Assembly: GCF_029227915.1 (NCBI RefSeq)
Contig: NC_079877.1
Location: 16,292,851 to 16,356,850, forward strand
Origin: Hydractinia symbiolongicarpus
Lineage: Eukaryota; Cnidaria; Hydrozoa; Anthoathecata; Hydractiniidae
Reading direction: 5' to 3'
Length of the DNA stretch: 64,000 nt
A program made the translations under genes and the position numbers. Under the pieces are notes generated by a model, which ran no database searches, was not told the origin of the DNA, and saw only the letters and a list, made by a program, of their open reading frames with translations. Below, one piece after another: positions 38,283 through 49,291 of this stretch (position 1 is the stretch's first letter; the number at the start of each line of letters is the position of its first letter).

Positions 38283-39445
38283 AGGGGCGGATCTAGGGTA
38301 AGGCAGCCTAGGAATTTGCCTGAGCCTAATTTTGCGGTGTAGATAAAAAAATCCATAGTAAGTAGATAGAATTATTTATAAAAAAAACAGAAAAATTTTT
38401 GTATATAGGTTTTGGCATGCACCAATTTCGACTTTATGACGATGCGGCGTTTTATCGATTTTTCCATTGATATTTTACTTAAATAACAAGCAAACCCGGG
38501 GCGATTTTAGGCAAAATGTCGATTCGCCTAAAACGTCCGTGGGTTTTAAAGTTCCGAATGAATTAAGATCACAGATAGAAAAAAACAGGCCTATAATGTC
38601 CGCATGTTTTCACGTTCAAATGAATGAATTTCTGAAATGGAGAAAAAAAGAAAAACACCTTAAAAATCCGTGGGTTTTAAGTTTAAACGCCTAAAACGAT
38701 CATGGGTGTGGTTACACCGACGACAAGTGGATGTTTCTTTTTCAACATGGTTTACCCTGGTTCAGGTCCAATTGCAGGGAGCACTTCAAATATCTAGAAT
38801 AAATCAAAGCAATTGTATGCTAGCTAAAGTTAAATGAAGAAGTTTTGAATTTCGCAACCCTTTTAGATATTGAAAATTTTTTTTTTACATTTGCAGTTTG
38901 TTAACACAGGCTGTAATTTTCCAAAACAATATTTCAACGTTGCACTACTGTTGACTGTAAAATTGTTGGCCATAAAATTGTCTTGTACGTAACTAATATT
39001 TTGTTGTACTGTTAGCTATTAGACTTCTGCATATTTTGAAATAAAGCAACTCCTTAGCTTACCGAATTTGTAACTCGGCGATTACTTGTACTCGTATTAA
39101 ATGCGTAAAACGTAAAAAAATGTTTGGATTATGACACTTAATCCCAGTGTGGTATGTCATTCAAAGGAACTATGGCAACACTAAACGAACTCATTTTCGC
39201 ATGTTTCAACGAGGACACAAGTGTTAAACTACGGAGGTTACTTTTATTTATTGGGCTACTTTCGTTAATCTAGGAAATACTTTTAATAACTAAAAACCTT
39301 ACTTTTGGGAAGACTTTAGCTCCTTTTACGGCAAAAACACAAAACGCCTGCTTTACTGCGTACAACACTACAAACCCTTGATAATACTTTGCCAAAAAAT
39401 CTGTCAAATTTTGCTTAACCTGAAAAAAATCCTAGATCCGCCCCT
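38283..39445. mobile_element. non-autonomous DNA transposon with AGGGGCGGATCTAGG ends (hAT-like)
   Basis: AGGGGCGGATCTAGG at 38283-38297 is exactly repeated in inverse orientation at 39431-39445. The 1.16-kb interior has no transposase. The sequence of the ends is like that of hAT-type MITEs known from many animals. A clean 8-bp target duplication could not be identified, so the superfamily call is tentative. Internally a GTGGGTTTTAA phrase occurs twice (38527 and 38670 area). Confidence 0.65.
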
Positions 39446-39824
39446 AACAACCAACTAAAACATCCCCTATAAGAATGTTTTGTATTTTATAAAAAAATCT
39501 TTAATTTGCTAGAGATTTTTGTTATTGTATTCTAATTTGCCGTGACGAGTTTTCAAACCACAGGGAATGTAATTACTCTAAATTTCAAGAATTGTCATTT
39601 AGCTATTTTCTGATAGCAAACTCGTCTTAGAATACCTTGCCAAGTAGTGCTTATGACAAATTTAGGTTTTTATTGCGCATTCTTCCACTTTTTCCAACCA
39701 ACCGCAAATATAAGTGCATAGCAACGCCCATAGCAACCATTTTCGCATTTTTAGACAGCTTTCCTCCCCCTCCGTCGATGTTTAATTCCTTGCAATGGCT
39801 ATATGATACTTTAGGGCCTCCTAA

Positions 39825-40290
39825 GACAATATATGACAGCTCTCAATATTAAATGTGGTGTTCCAGAAACATTCAGAAAGCTGTCTTAACGACGCACCCT
39901 CCGAAATGAACTCGTCATCAATTAGACTTAAGACTTCAGGTATTTGGTGCTTTTCAGGTCGAAATAGTGCTGGCATACACCTTTTGTCGATCCACAAGTC
40001 AAGAATGTCCCTAAAATAATCTTTAAACAAGATTTTTGCCGTTTAAGTTCGGAATCCACGCAAAACAAGAATTCTCAAAATCGAAGCACCCACGCTTTAC
40101 AATTTCTTCTGTGGATGCAGGCATTAGTACCACCTAGTGTGTAAGTGTCGCCCTGTTTTAGCTTTTCTGTCGTCCAAAAAATACTGCATCAGTTCTTTAA
40201 AAGACGAAGCAGCCTTGCGAAAATGTGCTTCGCTGAATCCTTGAGGATGGAGTCCTACAGAATAAATGCATTACCACCCTTTTATGATGG
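39825..40290 (-). pseudogene. degraded protein-coding remnant, unrecognised
   Basis: Minus-strand frames here read like protein. One is GLHPQGFSEAHFRKAASSF, about 40260-40160. Another, after an acceptor-like TTATTTTAG, is DILDLWIDKRCMPALF and onward, about 40015-39835. Stops and a frame change separate them. I do not recognise the family. It may be a piece of a transposon or a dead gene. Confidence 0.3.
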
Positions 40291-42470
40291 TCACTACCTT
40301 CTCTACAAAATACAGGGGGAAGGGAAAGAGGAGAGGGGCAGCGCTGAAATTTTTTTAAATTTTACTATGACGTCATCATTTTTCTAAGACCACGTGTATT
40401 CTACACGTATACTTACGAGTATGGGATTGGTTCGCACGTGAATTTTGCTTGCTGAATGGTTCCTAATGTTATTACTCTTTCAATAAAAAAAATTCAAAGG
40501 ACCCTATTTAGCAACACGATTGCCATGGCGACTCACATTATTGTGTACACTCTAGAGTACATTTGCTATTTTACTAAAAGTCCTTTACCACATTGCTGGG
40601 ACATGTTCCCCGCGCTATTCTTGTCTAACCATGGCTGCTGTCACATAGTAGTAAGCACCAATTGCGACCTATCTTTGTTTTTCCAATCAAGAAAATTGGC
40701 CACTCACAGTAAAAACATATTTCACTGTCATAAATTAGAAAAGGAATCAATATCCGCCGTCTCTAATGACTTAATATCGCGAGCATGTGCAGTCACACGT
40801 TGTAGTGAAACCAACCGTCAACATCCACACGATTAACTTGTTCATTTGGAGTAAAGGGAGGCGGGTGGCCAGCTCAAGTGTAGTTCAATGCAAGAAGAAA
40901 GCCGTCATGATCAGTTTTTCTGTAGTTTCACCGAAGGGTTAGGTGGAAGCTCATAGTTGACATTGGTCAGCCGCTGACCACATTTCCGGCCATGGCTGGT
41001 CATGGTTGGATTCTCGTGCAGTGTACGTGCATCTGTGCAGTGTACGTTTAAAAATTTTTCTACTTGTTTATGCAGAAGCCTGGCATGAATGTACACATAA
41101 TGTTTTCAACTTAGTGTTATCATCAGCAGTCTTGATGAAACAAAAACCCCAGAAAATTTATTTTTTCTGAGTTCTTTCAACCAGGTTTCTTCCATTAAGG
41201 GTCAGTTAGCTCTATCCAGTCTGATGTTAGTATCGGGCAGAAGAGTGGTTAATTTTTGGTAATGTAGGATATAAAGAACATTTTGAAAGCATGCTTCCTC
41301 GTAGTGTTTCCATTTATAAAGGAAACATACTGCATGAAGGTTTTCTTGTGCCCTTTAACCGAGTCGTCTTACAGGTCTCGCATTGCAAAATTTTTATTGT
41401 ATAAGATGTTGAGGCCCCCATATTATCATGGTAAAGTTGTAAGGCTCTTGTCTTCTACTAGTAAAAATGTTTGATATGACAATGTGAATGTCGTTCAAGG
41501 TTTGTTTTGAACACATGTAGTTGACAAAGGGGTAGCACAACCTAGTTCCCAGCACAACTTCCCCACAACAATTGGTTAATAAGTACCTTTTCTTTACAGA
41601 GAAAGACTTCTAGATTGACATACCCGAAAATTGTTTTCAAATCCACGCCTAATTTGTTTCGTGACGTTTTCCGTTCCAAAGTTTAACTTTGATCTGCGAA
41701 ACCTGTGGTTTGTCTATTTATAGATCCCGAGCGAGTGAAAAGTTTCATCCGGCTAAATGTTGTTTACTTCAACTTAGAAATTTATTTAACTAAATTTAAT
41801 GATATTCCTCACAAAACATTTTTTTTTGAAATGTCCAAATTCTTTTCTTACTTTAAATTGATCGACTAGTTTCATATTAAGAAATGAACTTTGATTATTT
41901 TAGAGTAGATGGGAAAGATAATAAGATGGTTTACGCGAGACCTAACTTTAGTCGGAGGAAGGTCACTAATTCTGCGCATTAATGACTAAACTTGTCCCAA
42001 CCATTAATTTTTCCGACTAACCTATGTCCGTGTTTTTTCCTCTAAGGTATGCAGCTAACTGTCCAAAATTGAGTTTTTAATCTCTGTATTAGCATTGGAC
42101 GAAGAACTGAAGAACTTACATCATGCTATAGGAATAATTTTGTTTGATAAAATTATAATAACCACAATGTCATAGATGGACGGATGTGTCAAACCTTGTC
42201 CCCTAGGTGTGTCTTCCTGATATCGGGATGGTGTGAAAGAACAAAACCCTGGCACCATTCGTTTCGTACTGTTAGTTTTTAGAAAGCTCCATTGATGCAA
42301 CTCACATACACACCATTGTGTCTACGTTATATTATATTTCTACATTTCTGAAAAATATTACGTAGTTCTTGCTACAAAGCCCCTGTTAGGATGGATATGC
42401 CCCTAACTGATATTTTAATCTCTACCTGCTTAAAACAGCGAATAATGAGTACTATCGACTTTTACAACTA

Positions 42471-43383
42471 CAGTAGACTCCCGGTTATTCGAACCTGCAC
42501 TTATTCGAATAATTCGGTTATTCGAAGTGAGATGGCGTACCCCTTGGATCTGCTTACCCAACTCAGGCAAAAACACTCTCGGTTATTCGAACTTCAGTTA
42601 TTCGAATAATTCGGTTATTTGAAGTGATTTTTATTCCCCTTGGGGCCAATTATAGGCTAAGTCACCCTCAGTTATTCGAATTTTTCTTATTGGGAGATCG
42701 TCGAGTGAGAACATTGATTTTCTGCGATTAAAACACTTTTTTTCTTCAAAAAATCAGGTTTCAATATTCATGGCTATTTACACTCTTCAAGCAATTTCTT
42801 CAAAAGTTCAATATTCTCCTTCGGTCCAGAGAATTGAAGCAAACCGGGGATCCTCAATCCCTTATCATCTCCAAAGTTAGTTCTTTTCCCTGTCACTTTT
42901 ACTTTGCAAGTACACAACATCTCTGACTTCAGAAAGTAAAATATCGTTTTGGCAAATTTTCCTGTTTTTCCTTTAGGCAAATGACCAACAATATCTCCTT
43001 TTTTGCAGACCGCCACTGCATATTTAGAAATCAGAAAGCAGTTAAACATGATAACACGTACATGTCAAAAACACTACATCGATAGTAAAAAACAATGTAG
43101 CATTAAAGATTTTTTTAAGAGTTGAACTCCTTGTATTTACTAGATACATTTTCTTTATAACTTTCATATTTTAAAACCTGTTAACAATTTGTTCAAATTT
43201 ATTCTTTCTTTAAAAAGTAAAAATTCTTTGTGTTTACACGCTCAACTGAACCACAATGCCTCAATTACTTAAGAAAAGTCCATCCCATTAAGGTTAAGTT
43301 GAAAATCTGGCGGGAAAACGAATTTTTCAGTTATTCGAACTCCCGGTTATTCGAAGTAAATTCGAATAACCGGGAGTCTACTG
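42471..43383. mobile_element. Tigger/pogo-like non-autonomous element with 23-bp inverted repeats and TA duplication
   Basis: The ends at 42471-42493 and 43361-43383 are perfect inverted copies, starting CAGTAGACTCCCGG, and are flanked by TA on both sides. TA duplications and CAGT ends of this kind are typical of Tigger/pogo elements of the Tc1/mariner group. Further copies of the TTATTCGAA phrase are repeated just inside both ends. No DDE transposase is present. Instead the minus strand carries a HIRAN-like ORF. Confidence 0.8.
42774..43049 (-). CDS. HIRAN-like protein carried inside the TIR element
   Basis: A 91-residue ORF lies within the element at 42471-43383. The segment CKKGDIVGHLPKG followed by FYFLKSE, a Cys-rich VKVTG strand and a GLRIPG turn resembles the small HIRAN-like domain (a V-G-H-hydrophobic-P core) found in many cnidarian proteins and transposons. 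HIRAN domains in helicases bind DNA 3' ends. Whether this copy does is unknown. It might be an exon of a former multi-exon gene or a captured domain. The identification rests on pattern memory and is moderate. Confidence 0.45.
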   Translation of the reverse strand: MFNCFLISKYAVAVCKKGDIVGHLPKGKTGKFAKTIFYFLKSEMLCTCKVKVTGKRTNFGDDKGLRIPGLLQFSGPKENIELLKKLLEECK

Positions 43384-43385
43384 TA

Positions 43386-43846
43386 TATTAAGAATTGTAT
43401 AATATACTACAAATAAAATTATAATTATATAGGAATTATATACGAATTATATAGGAAACTTAGAATTACAAATTCGCATAATAGAAACCACACAGTTTCA
43501 GTCAAACCATCACAACAAATTTATACATGAAATTACAACGCACTGATATTCTGGATCGATAACAAAGCAATGTCCACAACCGTTTACAAAATTAAGTCAT
43601 ATTATCCTATTTTTGATAAAAACTAACAACAAACCACATGAAACACCCCCTTCCCTGTCAATTCAATAATTGAAGTCCTTATTGGAATTTAGGCTGTTTT
43701 TTTCTGGCAAAGGTTAATAGGCCAGCCAGCTGAAACGCCACAACAATGCTTAAAAAGAGCGAGCGTGGAATTTGTCTTGCCAATTATGTCAAGACATGTA
43801 GCAACAGTACAATGTTTATAAAAATTATGAAAAAAATTATTTTTTG
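43386..43846. other. short intergenic stretch
   Basis: AT-rich with repeated AATTATATAGGAA wording near 43420-43460. It probably includes the 3' UTR of paralogue B. No clear gene or promoter is seen. Confidence 0.5.
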
Positions 43847-44359
43847 CTACTTTGGACTATGTAAAAGTTCCGTAGAATGTCCTAGCTCAGTTGTTAACGA
43901 TATCGATGGTGGGTCCGTACCAGAGCGATCTCTTCTTGTAGAAGCACCGAGACCAATCTGGGTCCTGTAAGTATTCTTACTACTTGTCATCATTTCATCA
44001 CTGAACGCCTCTAAATGAAGATTTGAAGCACTGTACTGTTGATTTGATTTTAGAGCTGAATGTTTTGAAACAATTGGTAACGTTTGACTGCGTGAGCGTG
44101 GGTAGTTTGTACATATATACGGAGAGAGGTATTGATCTCTTTCGAAAATTCTTGTTGGATCTATGCTGGACCACGAGTTGGCTTTCTTTAGATGTGGTTT
44201 GATTAAATTATTCGAATGATTTAAATATTGACAGACGTATTCGTCATCGGAAAGTTCTTTTTGTACCATTGACGTCGGACTTTCTCCGCGTTTCAATTCG
44301 AACGCGTTCGAGAATGAACTAAAGTATTCTTCATAATGTTTGGGCGATTCTTTTTCCAT
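43847..44359 (-). CDS. unrecognised disordered protein with 14-3-3-type site, paralogue B
   Basis: An intact single-exon ORF of 170 residues on the same strand as paralogue A, about 9 kb away. It has the same order of conserved blocks: NAFELK at 18-23, DDEYVCQY near 38-45, KPHLKKANSWSS at 54-65, RDQYLS at 74-79, and RSRSQTLP at 88-95. Other regions differ freely, and the C-terminal third is dissimilar. The pattern R-S-x-T-x-P is an exact mode-1 14-3-3 site and is preceded by Arg at -5 and -3, as in Akt targets. No domain, signal peptide or membrane segment is seen. The protein is probably cytoplasmic and disordered. The two genes look like an old local duplication. Function is unknown. Confidence 0.65.
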   Translation of the reverse strand: MEKESPKHYEEYFSSFSNAFELKRGESPTSMVQKELSDDEYVCQYLNHSNNLIKPHLKKANSWSSIDPTRIFERDQYLSPYICTNYPRSRSQTLPIVSKHSALKSNQQYSASNLHLEAFSDEMMTSSKNTYRTQIGLGASTRRDRSGTDPPSISLTTELGHSTELLHSPK

Positions 44360-44845
44360 TGTCTAAATATATAATATCATGCAGATGTAAGAGAGCTTTT
44401 TCGTTTTTTCTGTGTGTTTGTTTGTTTGTTTTATTTTACTTATTTTTTATCTAGAATAAAGAAACATGTAATGTGAATATCGAATGTTCTTATTATCGAA
44501 CAGTTGCGAAATTAGACATTCCAACAAAAAAATAGATGGAAATATGTGGTCAGATGGTGATAAAAATTTCATTGGATGGGAACAAATACATAATTGAAAT
44601 TATCTCTTTATAAGAAATGCATGTTAGTAAAACAGGAAAATAATTGTTTTCTATTAATGCCAGACTTTATTATTTTGTTGGGAGAATTCAGAGCGTGTAT
44701 GTTGTTAATATGTTCTTAATTTTCGGCAAGCCTGCGATATTCTTATAAACTAGGCTCTTATAAAAAAAATGTATCAATTTTTGACAACAAAAAGGATTTC
44801 AATTCGATTCATCAACGGTATCTTTTCGCAATCTCTAAGAATTAC

Positions 44846-45712
44846 TTATGGAGTAATGTAATGAACAAAAGCCACGCTATAGAGTGTCGTGTTGCGTAGT
44901 AGAGTGTCGAGGTGCAATGTAAATTGCGTCATTACAAAAAATCGCGAGGTGTAATAAAATGGTGCGTATGTGATAGAGACGCGAGGCGTAATGGAGAGAC
45001 TTGTAGTGCCTTATATTTTGCAATACAATATTTTTAAAGCATAGTAATGAAGGGAAGCAATTTAGGGAGGAACACATGAACAAGTTAGCGTAGAAAGTGC
45101 ATTGTTATGAACAACTAATAATTGAATCACGAACGGTCGGTTAAAGTATTGCTTAACCTGACATTACTAAAATATGAGATCAATAAAAAAGAAAAGACTC
45201 GAACATTTTGTTCACATAGATATTATACAATGCTTAGGTAACAACTCCTTAGTTCTTCTAACCACGCAAAAAACTAGTCGCATCAGTAGTCATTTCATAA
45301 GCTCTCCCACGTGCTTGATTACTGGAGGTGCTCTTCTCCATTTTTGGACATTTCACCACCCTTTATTAGGTTCGTCTTTTATGAAGGTTTATTAATATTA
45401 TTTTTCTCCACAACTCCCCTCTAATGAGCATAAGAGATTGTGGTAGAAGTTTCCGTAATATATGTTGTACCAATCTTGTTCCCGAGTGTCTTGTTCTTTT
45501 TGGCGAAAGGAGAAGACACTCTGGGAACGAAATTTATGTTTTCTTATATCTTTCATAGTAGTGTTTTCTGACAGGCGTCCTCTTATTACGCATCTCTCAA
45601 TTACGTCTTGCGACCTTCTGCACTGACGCGATCTATATTGCACCTCGACACTCTACCACGCAGCACGACACTCTATAATAGTGTGACTTTTGTCCGTTAC
45701 ATGACCACATAA
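44846..45712. mobile_element. DNA transposon remnant with about 100-bp imperfect terminal inverted repeats
   Basis: The left end (TTATGGAGTAATG, then ACAAAAGCCACGC, TATAGAGTGTCGTG and GAGTGTCGAGGTGCAAT) is matched in inverse by the right end at about 45610-45712. The match continues inward at lower identity. The interior has no transposase and carries a second, nested foldback element at 45472-45533. The superfamily is not clear. Confidence 0.7.
45472..45533. repeat. foldback MITE of the CTCGTTCCC family, nested in a larger TIR element
   Basis: TTGTTCCCGAGTGTCTTGTTCT on the left pairs with the inverse of AGAAGACACTCTGGGAACGA on the right. Total length is about 62 bp. Confidence 0.6.
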
Positions 45713-45788
45713 TTGCTTGCCTGGTTTTGTAAACATGGCCACATAATTGCTTGCCTGGTTTTGTAAACATGGCCAATAAAATTGCGTG
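45700..45788 (+). repeat. 34-bp tandem repeat, 2.6 copies
   Basis: The unit CATGACCACATAATTGC..TTTTGTAAA occurs at 45700-45733 and 45734-45767, with a partial third copy. It starts inside the end of the neighbouring TIR element. Confidence 0.8.
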
Positions 45789-46672
45789 ACTGACACAGTT
45801 GCCATTTAACTTTGAGGGTTAAATATTAAAAAAAAATCATTAAAACGTAAATAAAAGTAAAAACTGAAAAAGTAAATATAGTCCCCTACATACAGTGTTT
45901 TCGTTCTAAGAAAAGCCAATATTTTCTATCTGGATGATGCTTTTAGCTTCATAGCGATATACACCCTAAACTTGTACGATATATAACAGGCGCTGGGAAG
46001 GAGGTTGAACCAATCTTTTAACATAGGATAAATAACCGAAAATATCGTTTTTTTTAACTAAACGTTACATAAAAAAACTTCTGCTTTTCGACGGTCAATC
46101 GTTATTCTATTCTTTGACTAAAAAGTCTTTCACTACCAAAAACGAGTTCTTTCGTGTTTCCCTAACAATACCTTAAAATTAGTTTTTACACATAGGCCGT
46201 TTAAGAGGCTGGGGTATTTGAGGGGGAAGGATTAATTATGAGATCCCATAGATTTTAGGGAAGTACAGTTGCTACAATAGCTATGCAACCTGACATCGTT
46301 ACTATAACCAAAATAAAAGAAGTGATATAAAATGGTGACGTCAAAAGTTATTTTTAAATTGTTTTGTCAATATCGAGAACAAGTTTAACAAGAAGCCCTG
46401 GGGGCTCTAAGAATTTCCGCGCGCTACCAAAATATTTGATGAAAACCTGCTAATTCGTTGTGTTATTGTGCCAAACATTCGAAGGGGTTTGGTGCATGAA
46501 CCTCTGAAGACAAAGCCCATCAGTGACATTATATCTTACAACAAACGCAAACAAAACGAAACGTTTCATAATAAACTCACATTTTAAAAGAAATTGCTAA
46601 CAAAAAATACAGCCTATCATTCATGGTTGAAAGTCTTGCGATTGAAACGTTTATGGTCTTAAACGGCATTAG

Positions 46673-47032
46673 TTGACAAAAAATCAAAATTTTGATGTGA
46701 CCATCATTTTCAGCATACTTTTTTTTATTAACTGTGTCAATTTTTGTCGAAAATAAAGCAGTTTTAATTTTTGGATAAATTTTGGCCTGAAATGACATTT
46801 AAGGTAAAAAGAAATCAAAATTTTGATGTCACTATCATGTTCAGCATACTTTATTTGTTAACTGTTCCAAATTTTGTTGAAAATAAAGTAGTTCTAATTT
46901 TTGGACCAATTTTGGCCTAAAATGACATTTAGGTGACAAAAATCAAAATTATTATGTCACCATTATGTTCAGCATACTTTTCTTGTTAACTGTGCCAAAT
47001 TTTGTCGAAAACAAATACCAATTTTGGCCTGA
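46673..47032. repeat. minisatellite of about 128 bp, 3 copies
   Basis: Copies start near 46673, 46802 and 46931. Each contains AATCAAAATTTTGATGT, a TTCAGCATACTTT phrase, a TTTTGTCGAAAA phrase and AATTTTGGCCTGAA. The third copy has an internal deletion. Confidence 0.8.
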
Positions 47033-48700
47033 AGCGTCAATACTAGACTTCCCAGTAGTTAAGGAGCTTGGGTACAAAGTTTACAACTGTGACGGACCAA
47101 CGTGAAATCCCAGGGTCGATTTTTTCTCAAAAAATGCTCCGAAAGAAAAAACGACGGTTTTAAAGAATTTCCTACGCCTACGGGCGCGGAAATTCAATTA
47201 GATCAGAACAACCTCGCTCCCAGGGATTATAGCGTTTTGAAGGCTACAGTTTTAGGAATTGAGGCTTAGATCACAGAAGTTTTTTGAATCCATAAATATA
47301 AGAAACAAAAAATAAATAAAAAATTATTTTTTTTTCAAACAGACTTTTGGATGAAATAAGCTTCTGAAGAATCATTAAAAAATTGTAGTGTAGTACAGCC
47401 TTTACGTACCTATCACCTTTTTGCTGGCATCACCTGGCAACATAAAATATCGGCTTACACGGCAAGAAGTCAGTAAACATATTTTGTAAGATAATTTCTT
47501 AGTTTTATCAATGAGAATAATCTTCTTTCAACTATCCTTTGGCTGATTATATGTAATTGCTCAAAAAACTTTTTTTAATTTTAAAAAACGTCGGAATATC
47601 CAATTCCCTCTTTTCTCTTTAAGCGAATTCTTCTTTTCAATCAAATTTACCAAGAGATTTGAGGATTTAATTGATATACTAAACCAGCTTTTTTCTTCAT
47701 AAAAATAAATATAAAATGGCTAATTCTTGATGTTTGAGTTTTGCTAGGATCATTGATGACGACAAAAGCAAGAACGACAACAAATATAACATCAATAACA
47801 TCATCAACAACAACAACAACAACTAACATAATAAAATGGCGTGCGAAATTTGCTGCTAATTTTTTATTTTAATGACACACACGAAAATCAATTTAGGCGG
47901 TAAAACATTGACACGCGATTTAACTTCATTCACAATTCTGTTCATAAATTATTAAATTAATTATTAGTCTTCCCCTTCCACAAATCCAATGATGTTTTTT
48001 TGCTAATTACATCAAAAAAAATGCAACTAACTTGCAACTAATACCAAGGTCTTTGTGAGAGTATTGGATGGGAGCTGTTGTTTTTAAAAATATTTAAAAC
48101 AAGATTATAGAAAATTACATGGACGGCTCATTTTATACCCAAGAAGAAGAGCATCTGGAATACAATTATTATCCTTTCATAGCCACTTAGAAAGCTGGTG
48201 CCCGTAGGAATACGAGTCTTCTATAGCGAACATTAAGATTTTCAAATTACGTATACATTGCTCCTGGTTATCGGTAAACTATTACAATTTTCTAATCCTT
48301 TTCACCCTGCGAATCTAACTGAGCAGATGCGTTTTGTTAATTTTAAACTACAGCCCTGTTCACAGTATGGTAATAACACGCTGTGACGCAAGAAATTAGA
48401 AGATGAACCAAAAAATAATTTAACCTTTTCTTTACGTCCCGTTTTTCTTTTTTTCTTCTATCTTCTTTAAATTAATATTGATATAACACGAATAAAGATT
48501 TAAGAAAATAACACTTTTTTCGCTTTATGGAATCATTAATTTGCAATTAAATATTTTGATTTTTATTCTCTATTTTATTCTTTTCATAAATTCTTTATTA
48601 CAATTTAGTATTGTTTTTTTACATTACTAACAATGAAATTGTAGTATTCTTGTCTATAGTCGAAAAGTTAAAAAAATTTTTTGGTTTTGTCGACCTTTAT

Positions 48701-48905
48701 GCAGTAGACTTTCGATATCTCGAATACCCGTTTTCCCGAACTTTCGCTCTCTCTCTTTCCAGTCCCTGCAGTCATTGCAATCTCTTAAGGCAAAATTACG
48801 TTCTAAATATCTGGAACAGCGTTATCTCGAACTTTCACTTTGTAAACTATTTTACCCTTCAGCACATTCTATCATTTTATCTCGGACTTTTCCCTTATTT
48901 TTTGA
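48701..48905. mobile_element. partial Tigger-like element end
   Basis: GCAGTAGACTTTCGATATCTCG resembles the CAGTAGACT ends of the element at 42471, and the TATCTCGAAC phrase is repeated inward three times. No matching right end was seen, so this is a broken copy. Confidence 0.4.
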
Positions 48906-49276
48906 ACAAAAACATTTGATTTTATAAAAAGTTCGAAAGTAATATTTTAAGCTTCTCTGGTGAGAAGCAAGTTTAGTAACAAATACATACTATTATAGTT
49001 CATATTACCCATACATTCTTTCTTTTTTTCTGTTCCTCGTTTATGAATTATGGTAATTTGTTACACAAAAAGTGTAGTTTTGGAAAACAGGAATTGTTTT
49101 AGAATCTCAGGTAATTCAAATAAAAAGCGAATAAAACTAAGGAAAATAAACGCAAGAACAAATCTTTTTAGCTTTATACTCTTTTTGTTAACTATCTTTC
49201 CCATCCTTCAGAAAAGTAACCCCCTGTTTCTTAACGTGGAAGGGTGGGACGCTTTCTTCAAAGGGGGATAAGGGGT

Positions 49277-49291
49277 GGGGGGGGGGGGGGG
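49277..49291 (+). repeat. poly-G run of 15
   Basis: An uninterrupted run of G follows AAGGGG-T. It could form a G-quadruplex or mark an assembly weak point. Confidence 0.9.

Larger units (their letters stand above)
35033..42468. other. intergenic, with one inverted-repeat element and a degraded ORF cluster
   Basis: No intact gene is supported. An element with 15-bp terminal inverted repeats lies at 38283-39445, and protein-like but broken reading frames lie on the minus strand at about 39825-40290. Ordinary AT-rich sequence makes up the rest. Confidence 0.5.

Noticed and set aside
40456-40836. 126-codon plus-strand ORF
   Set aside because: Composition is random-like, no homologue is recognised, and the opposite strand is equally open. 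The patch is only locally richer in G+C.
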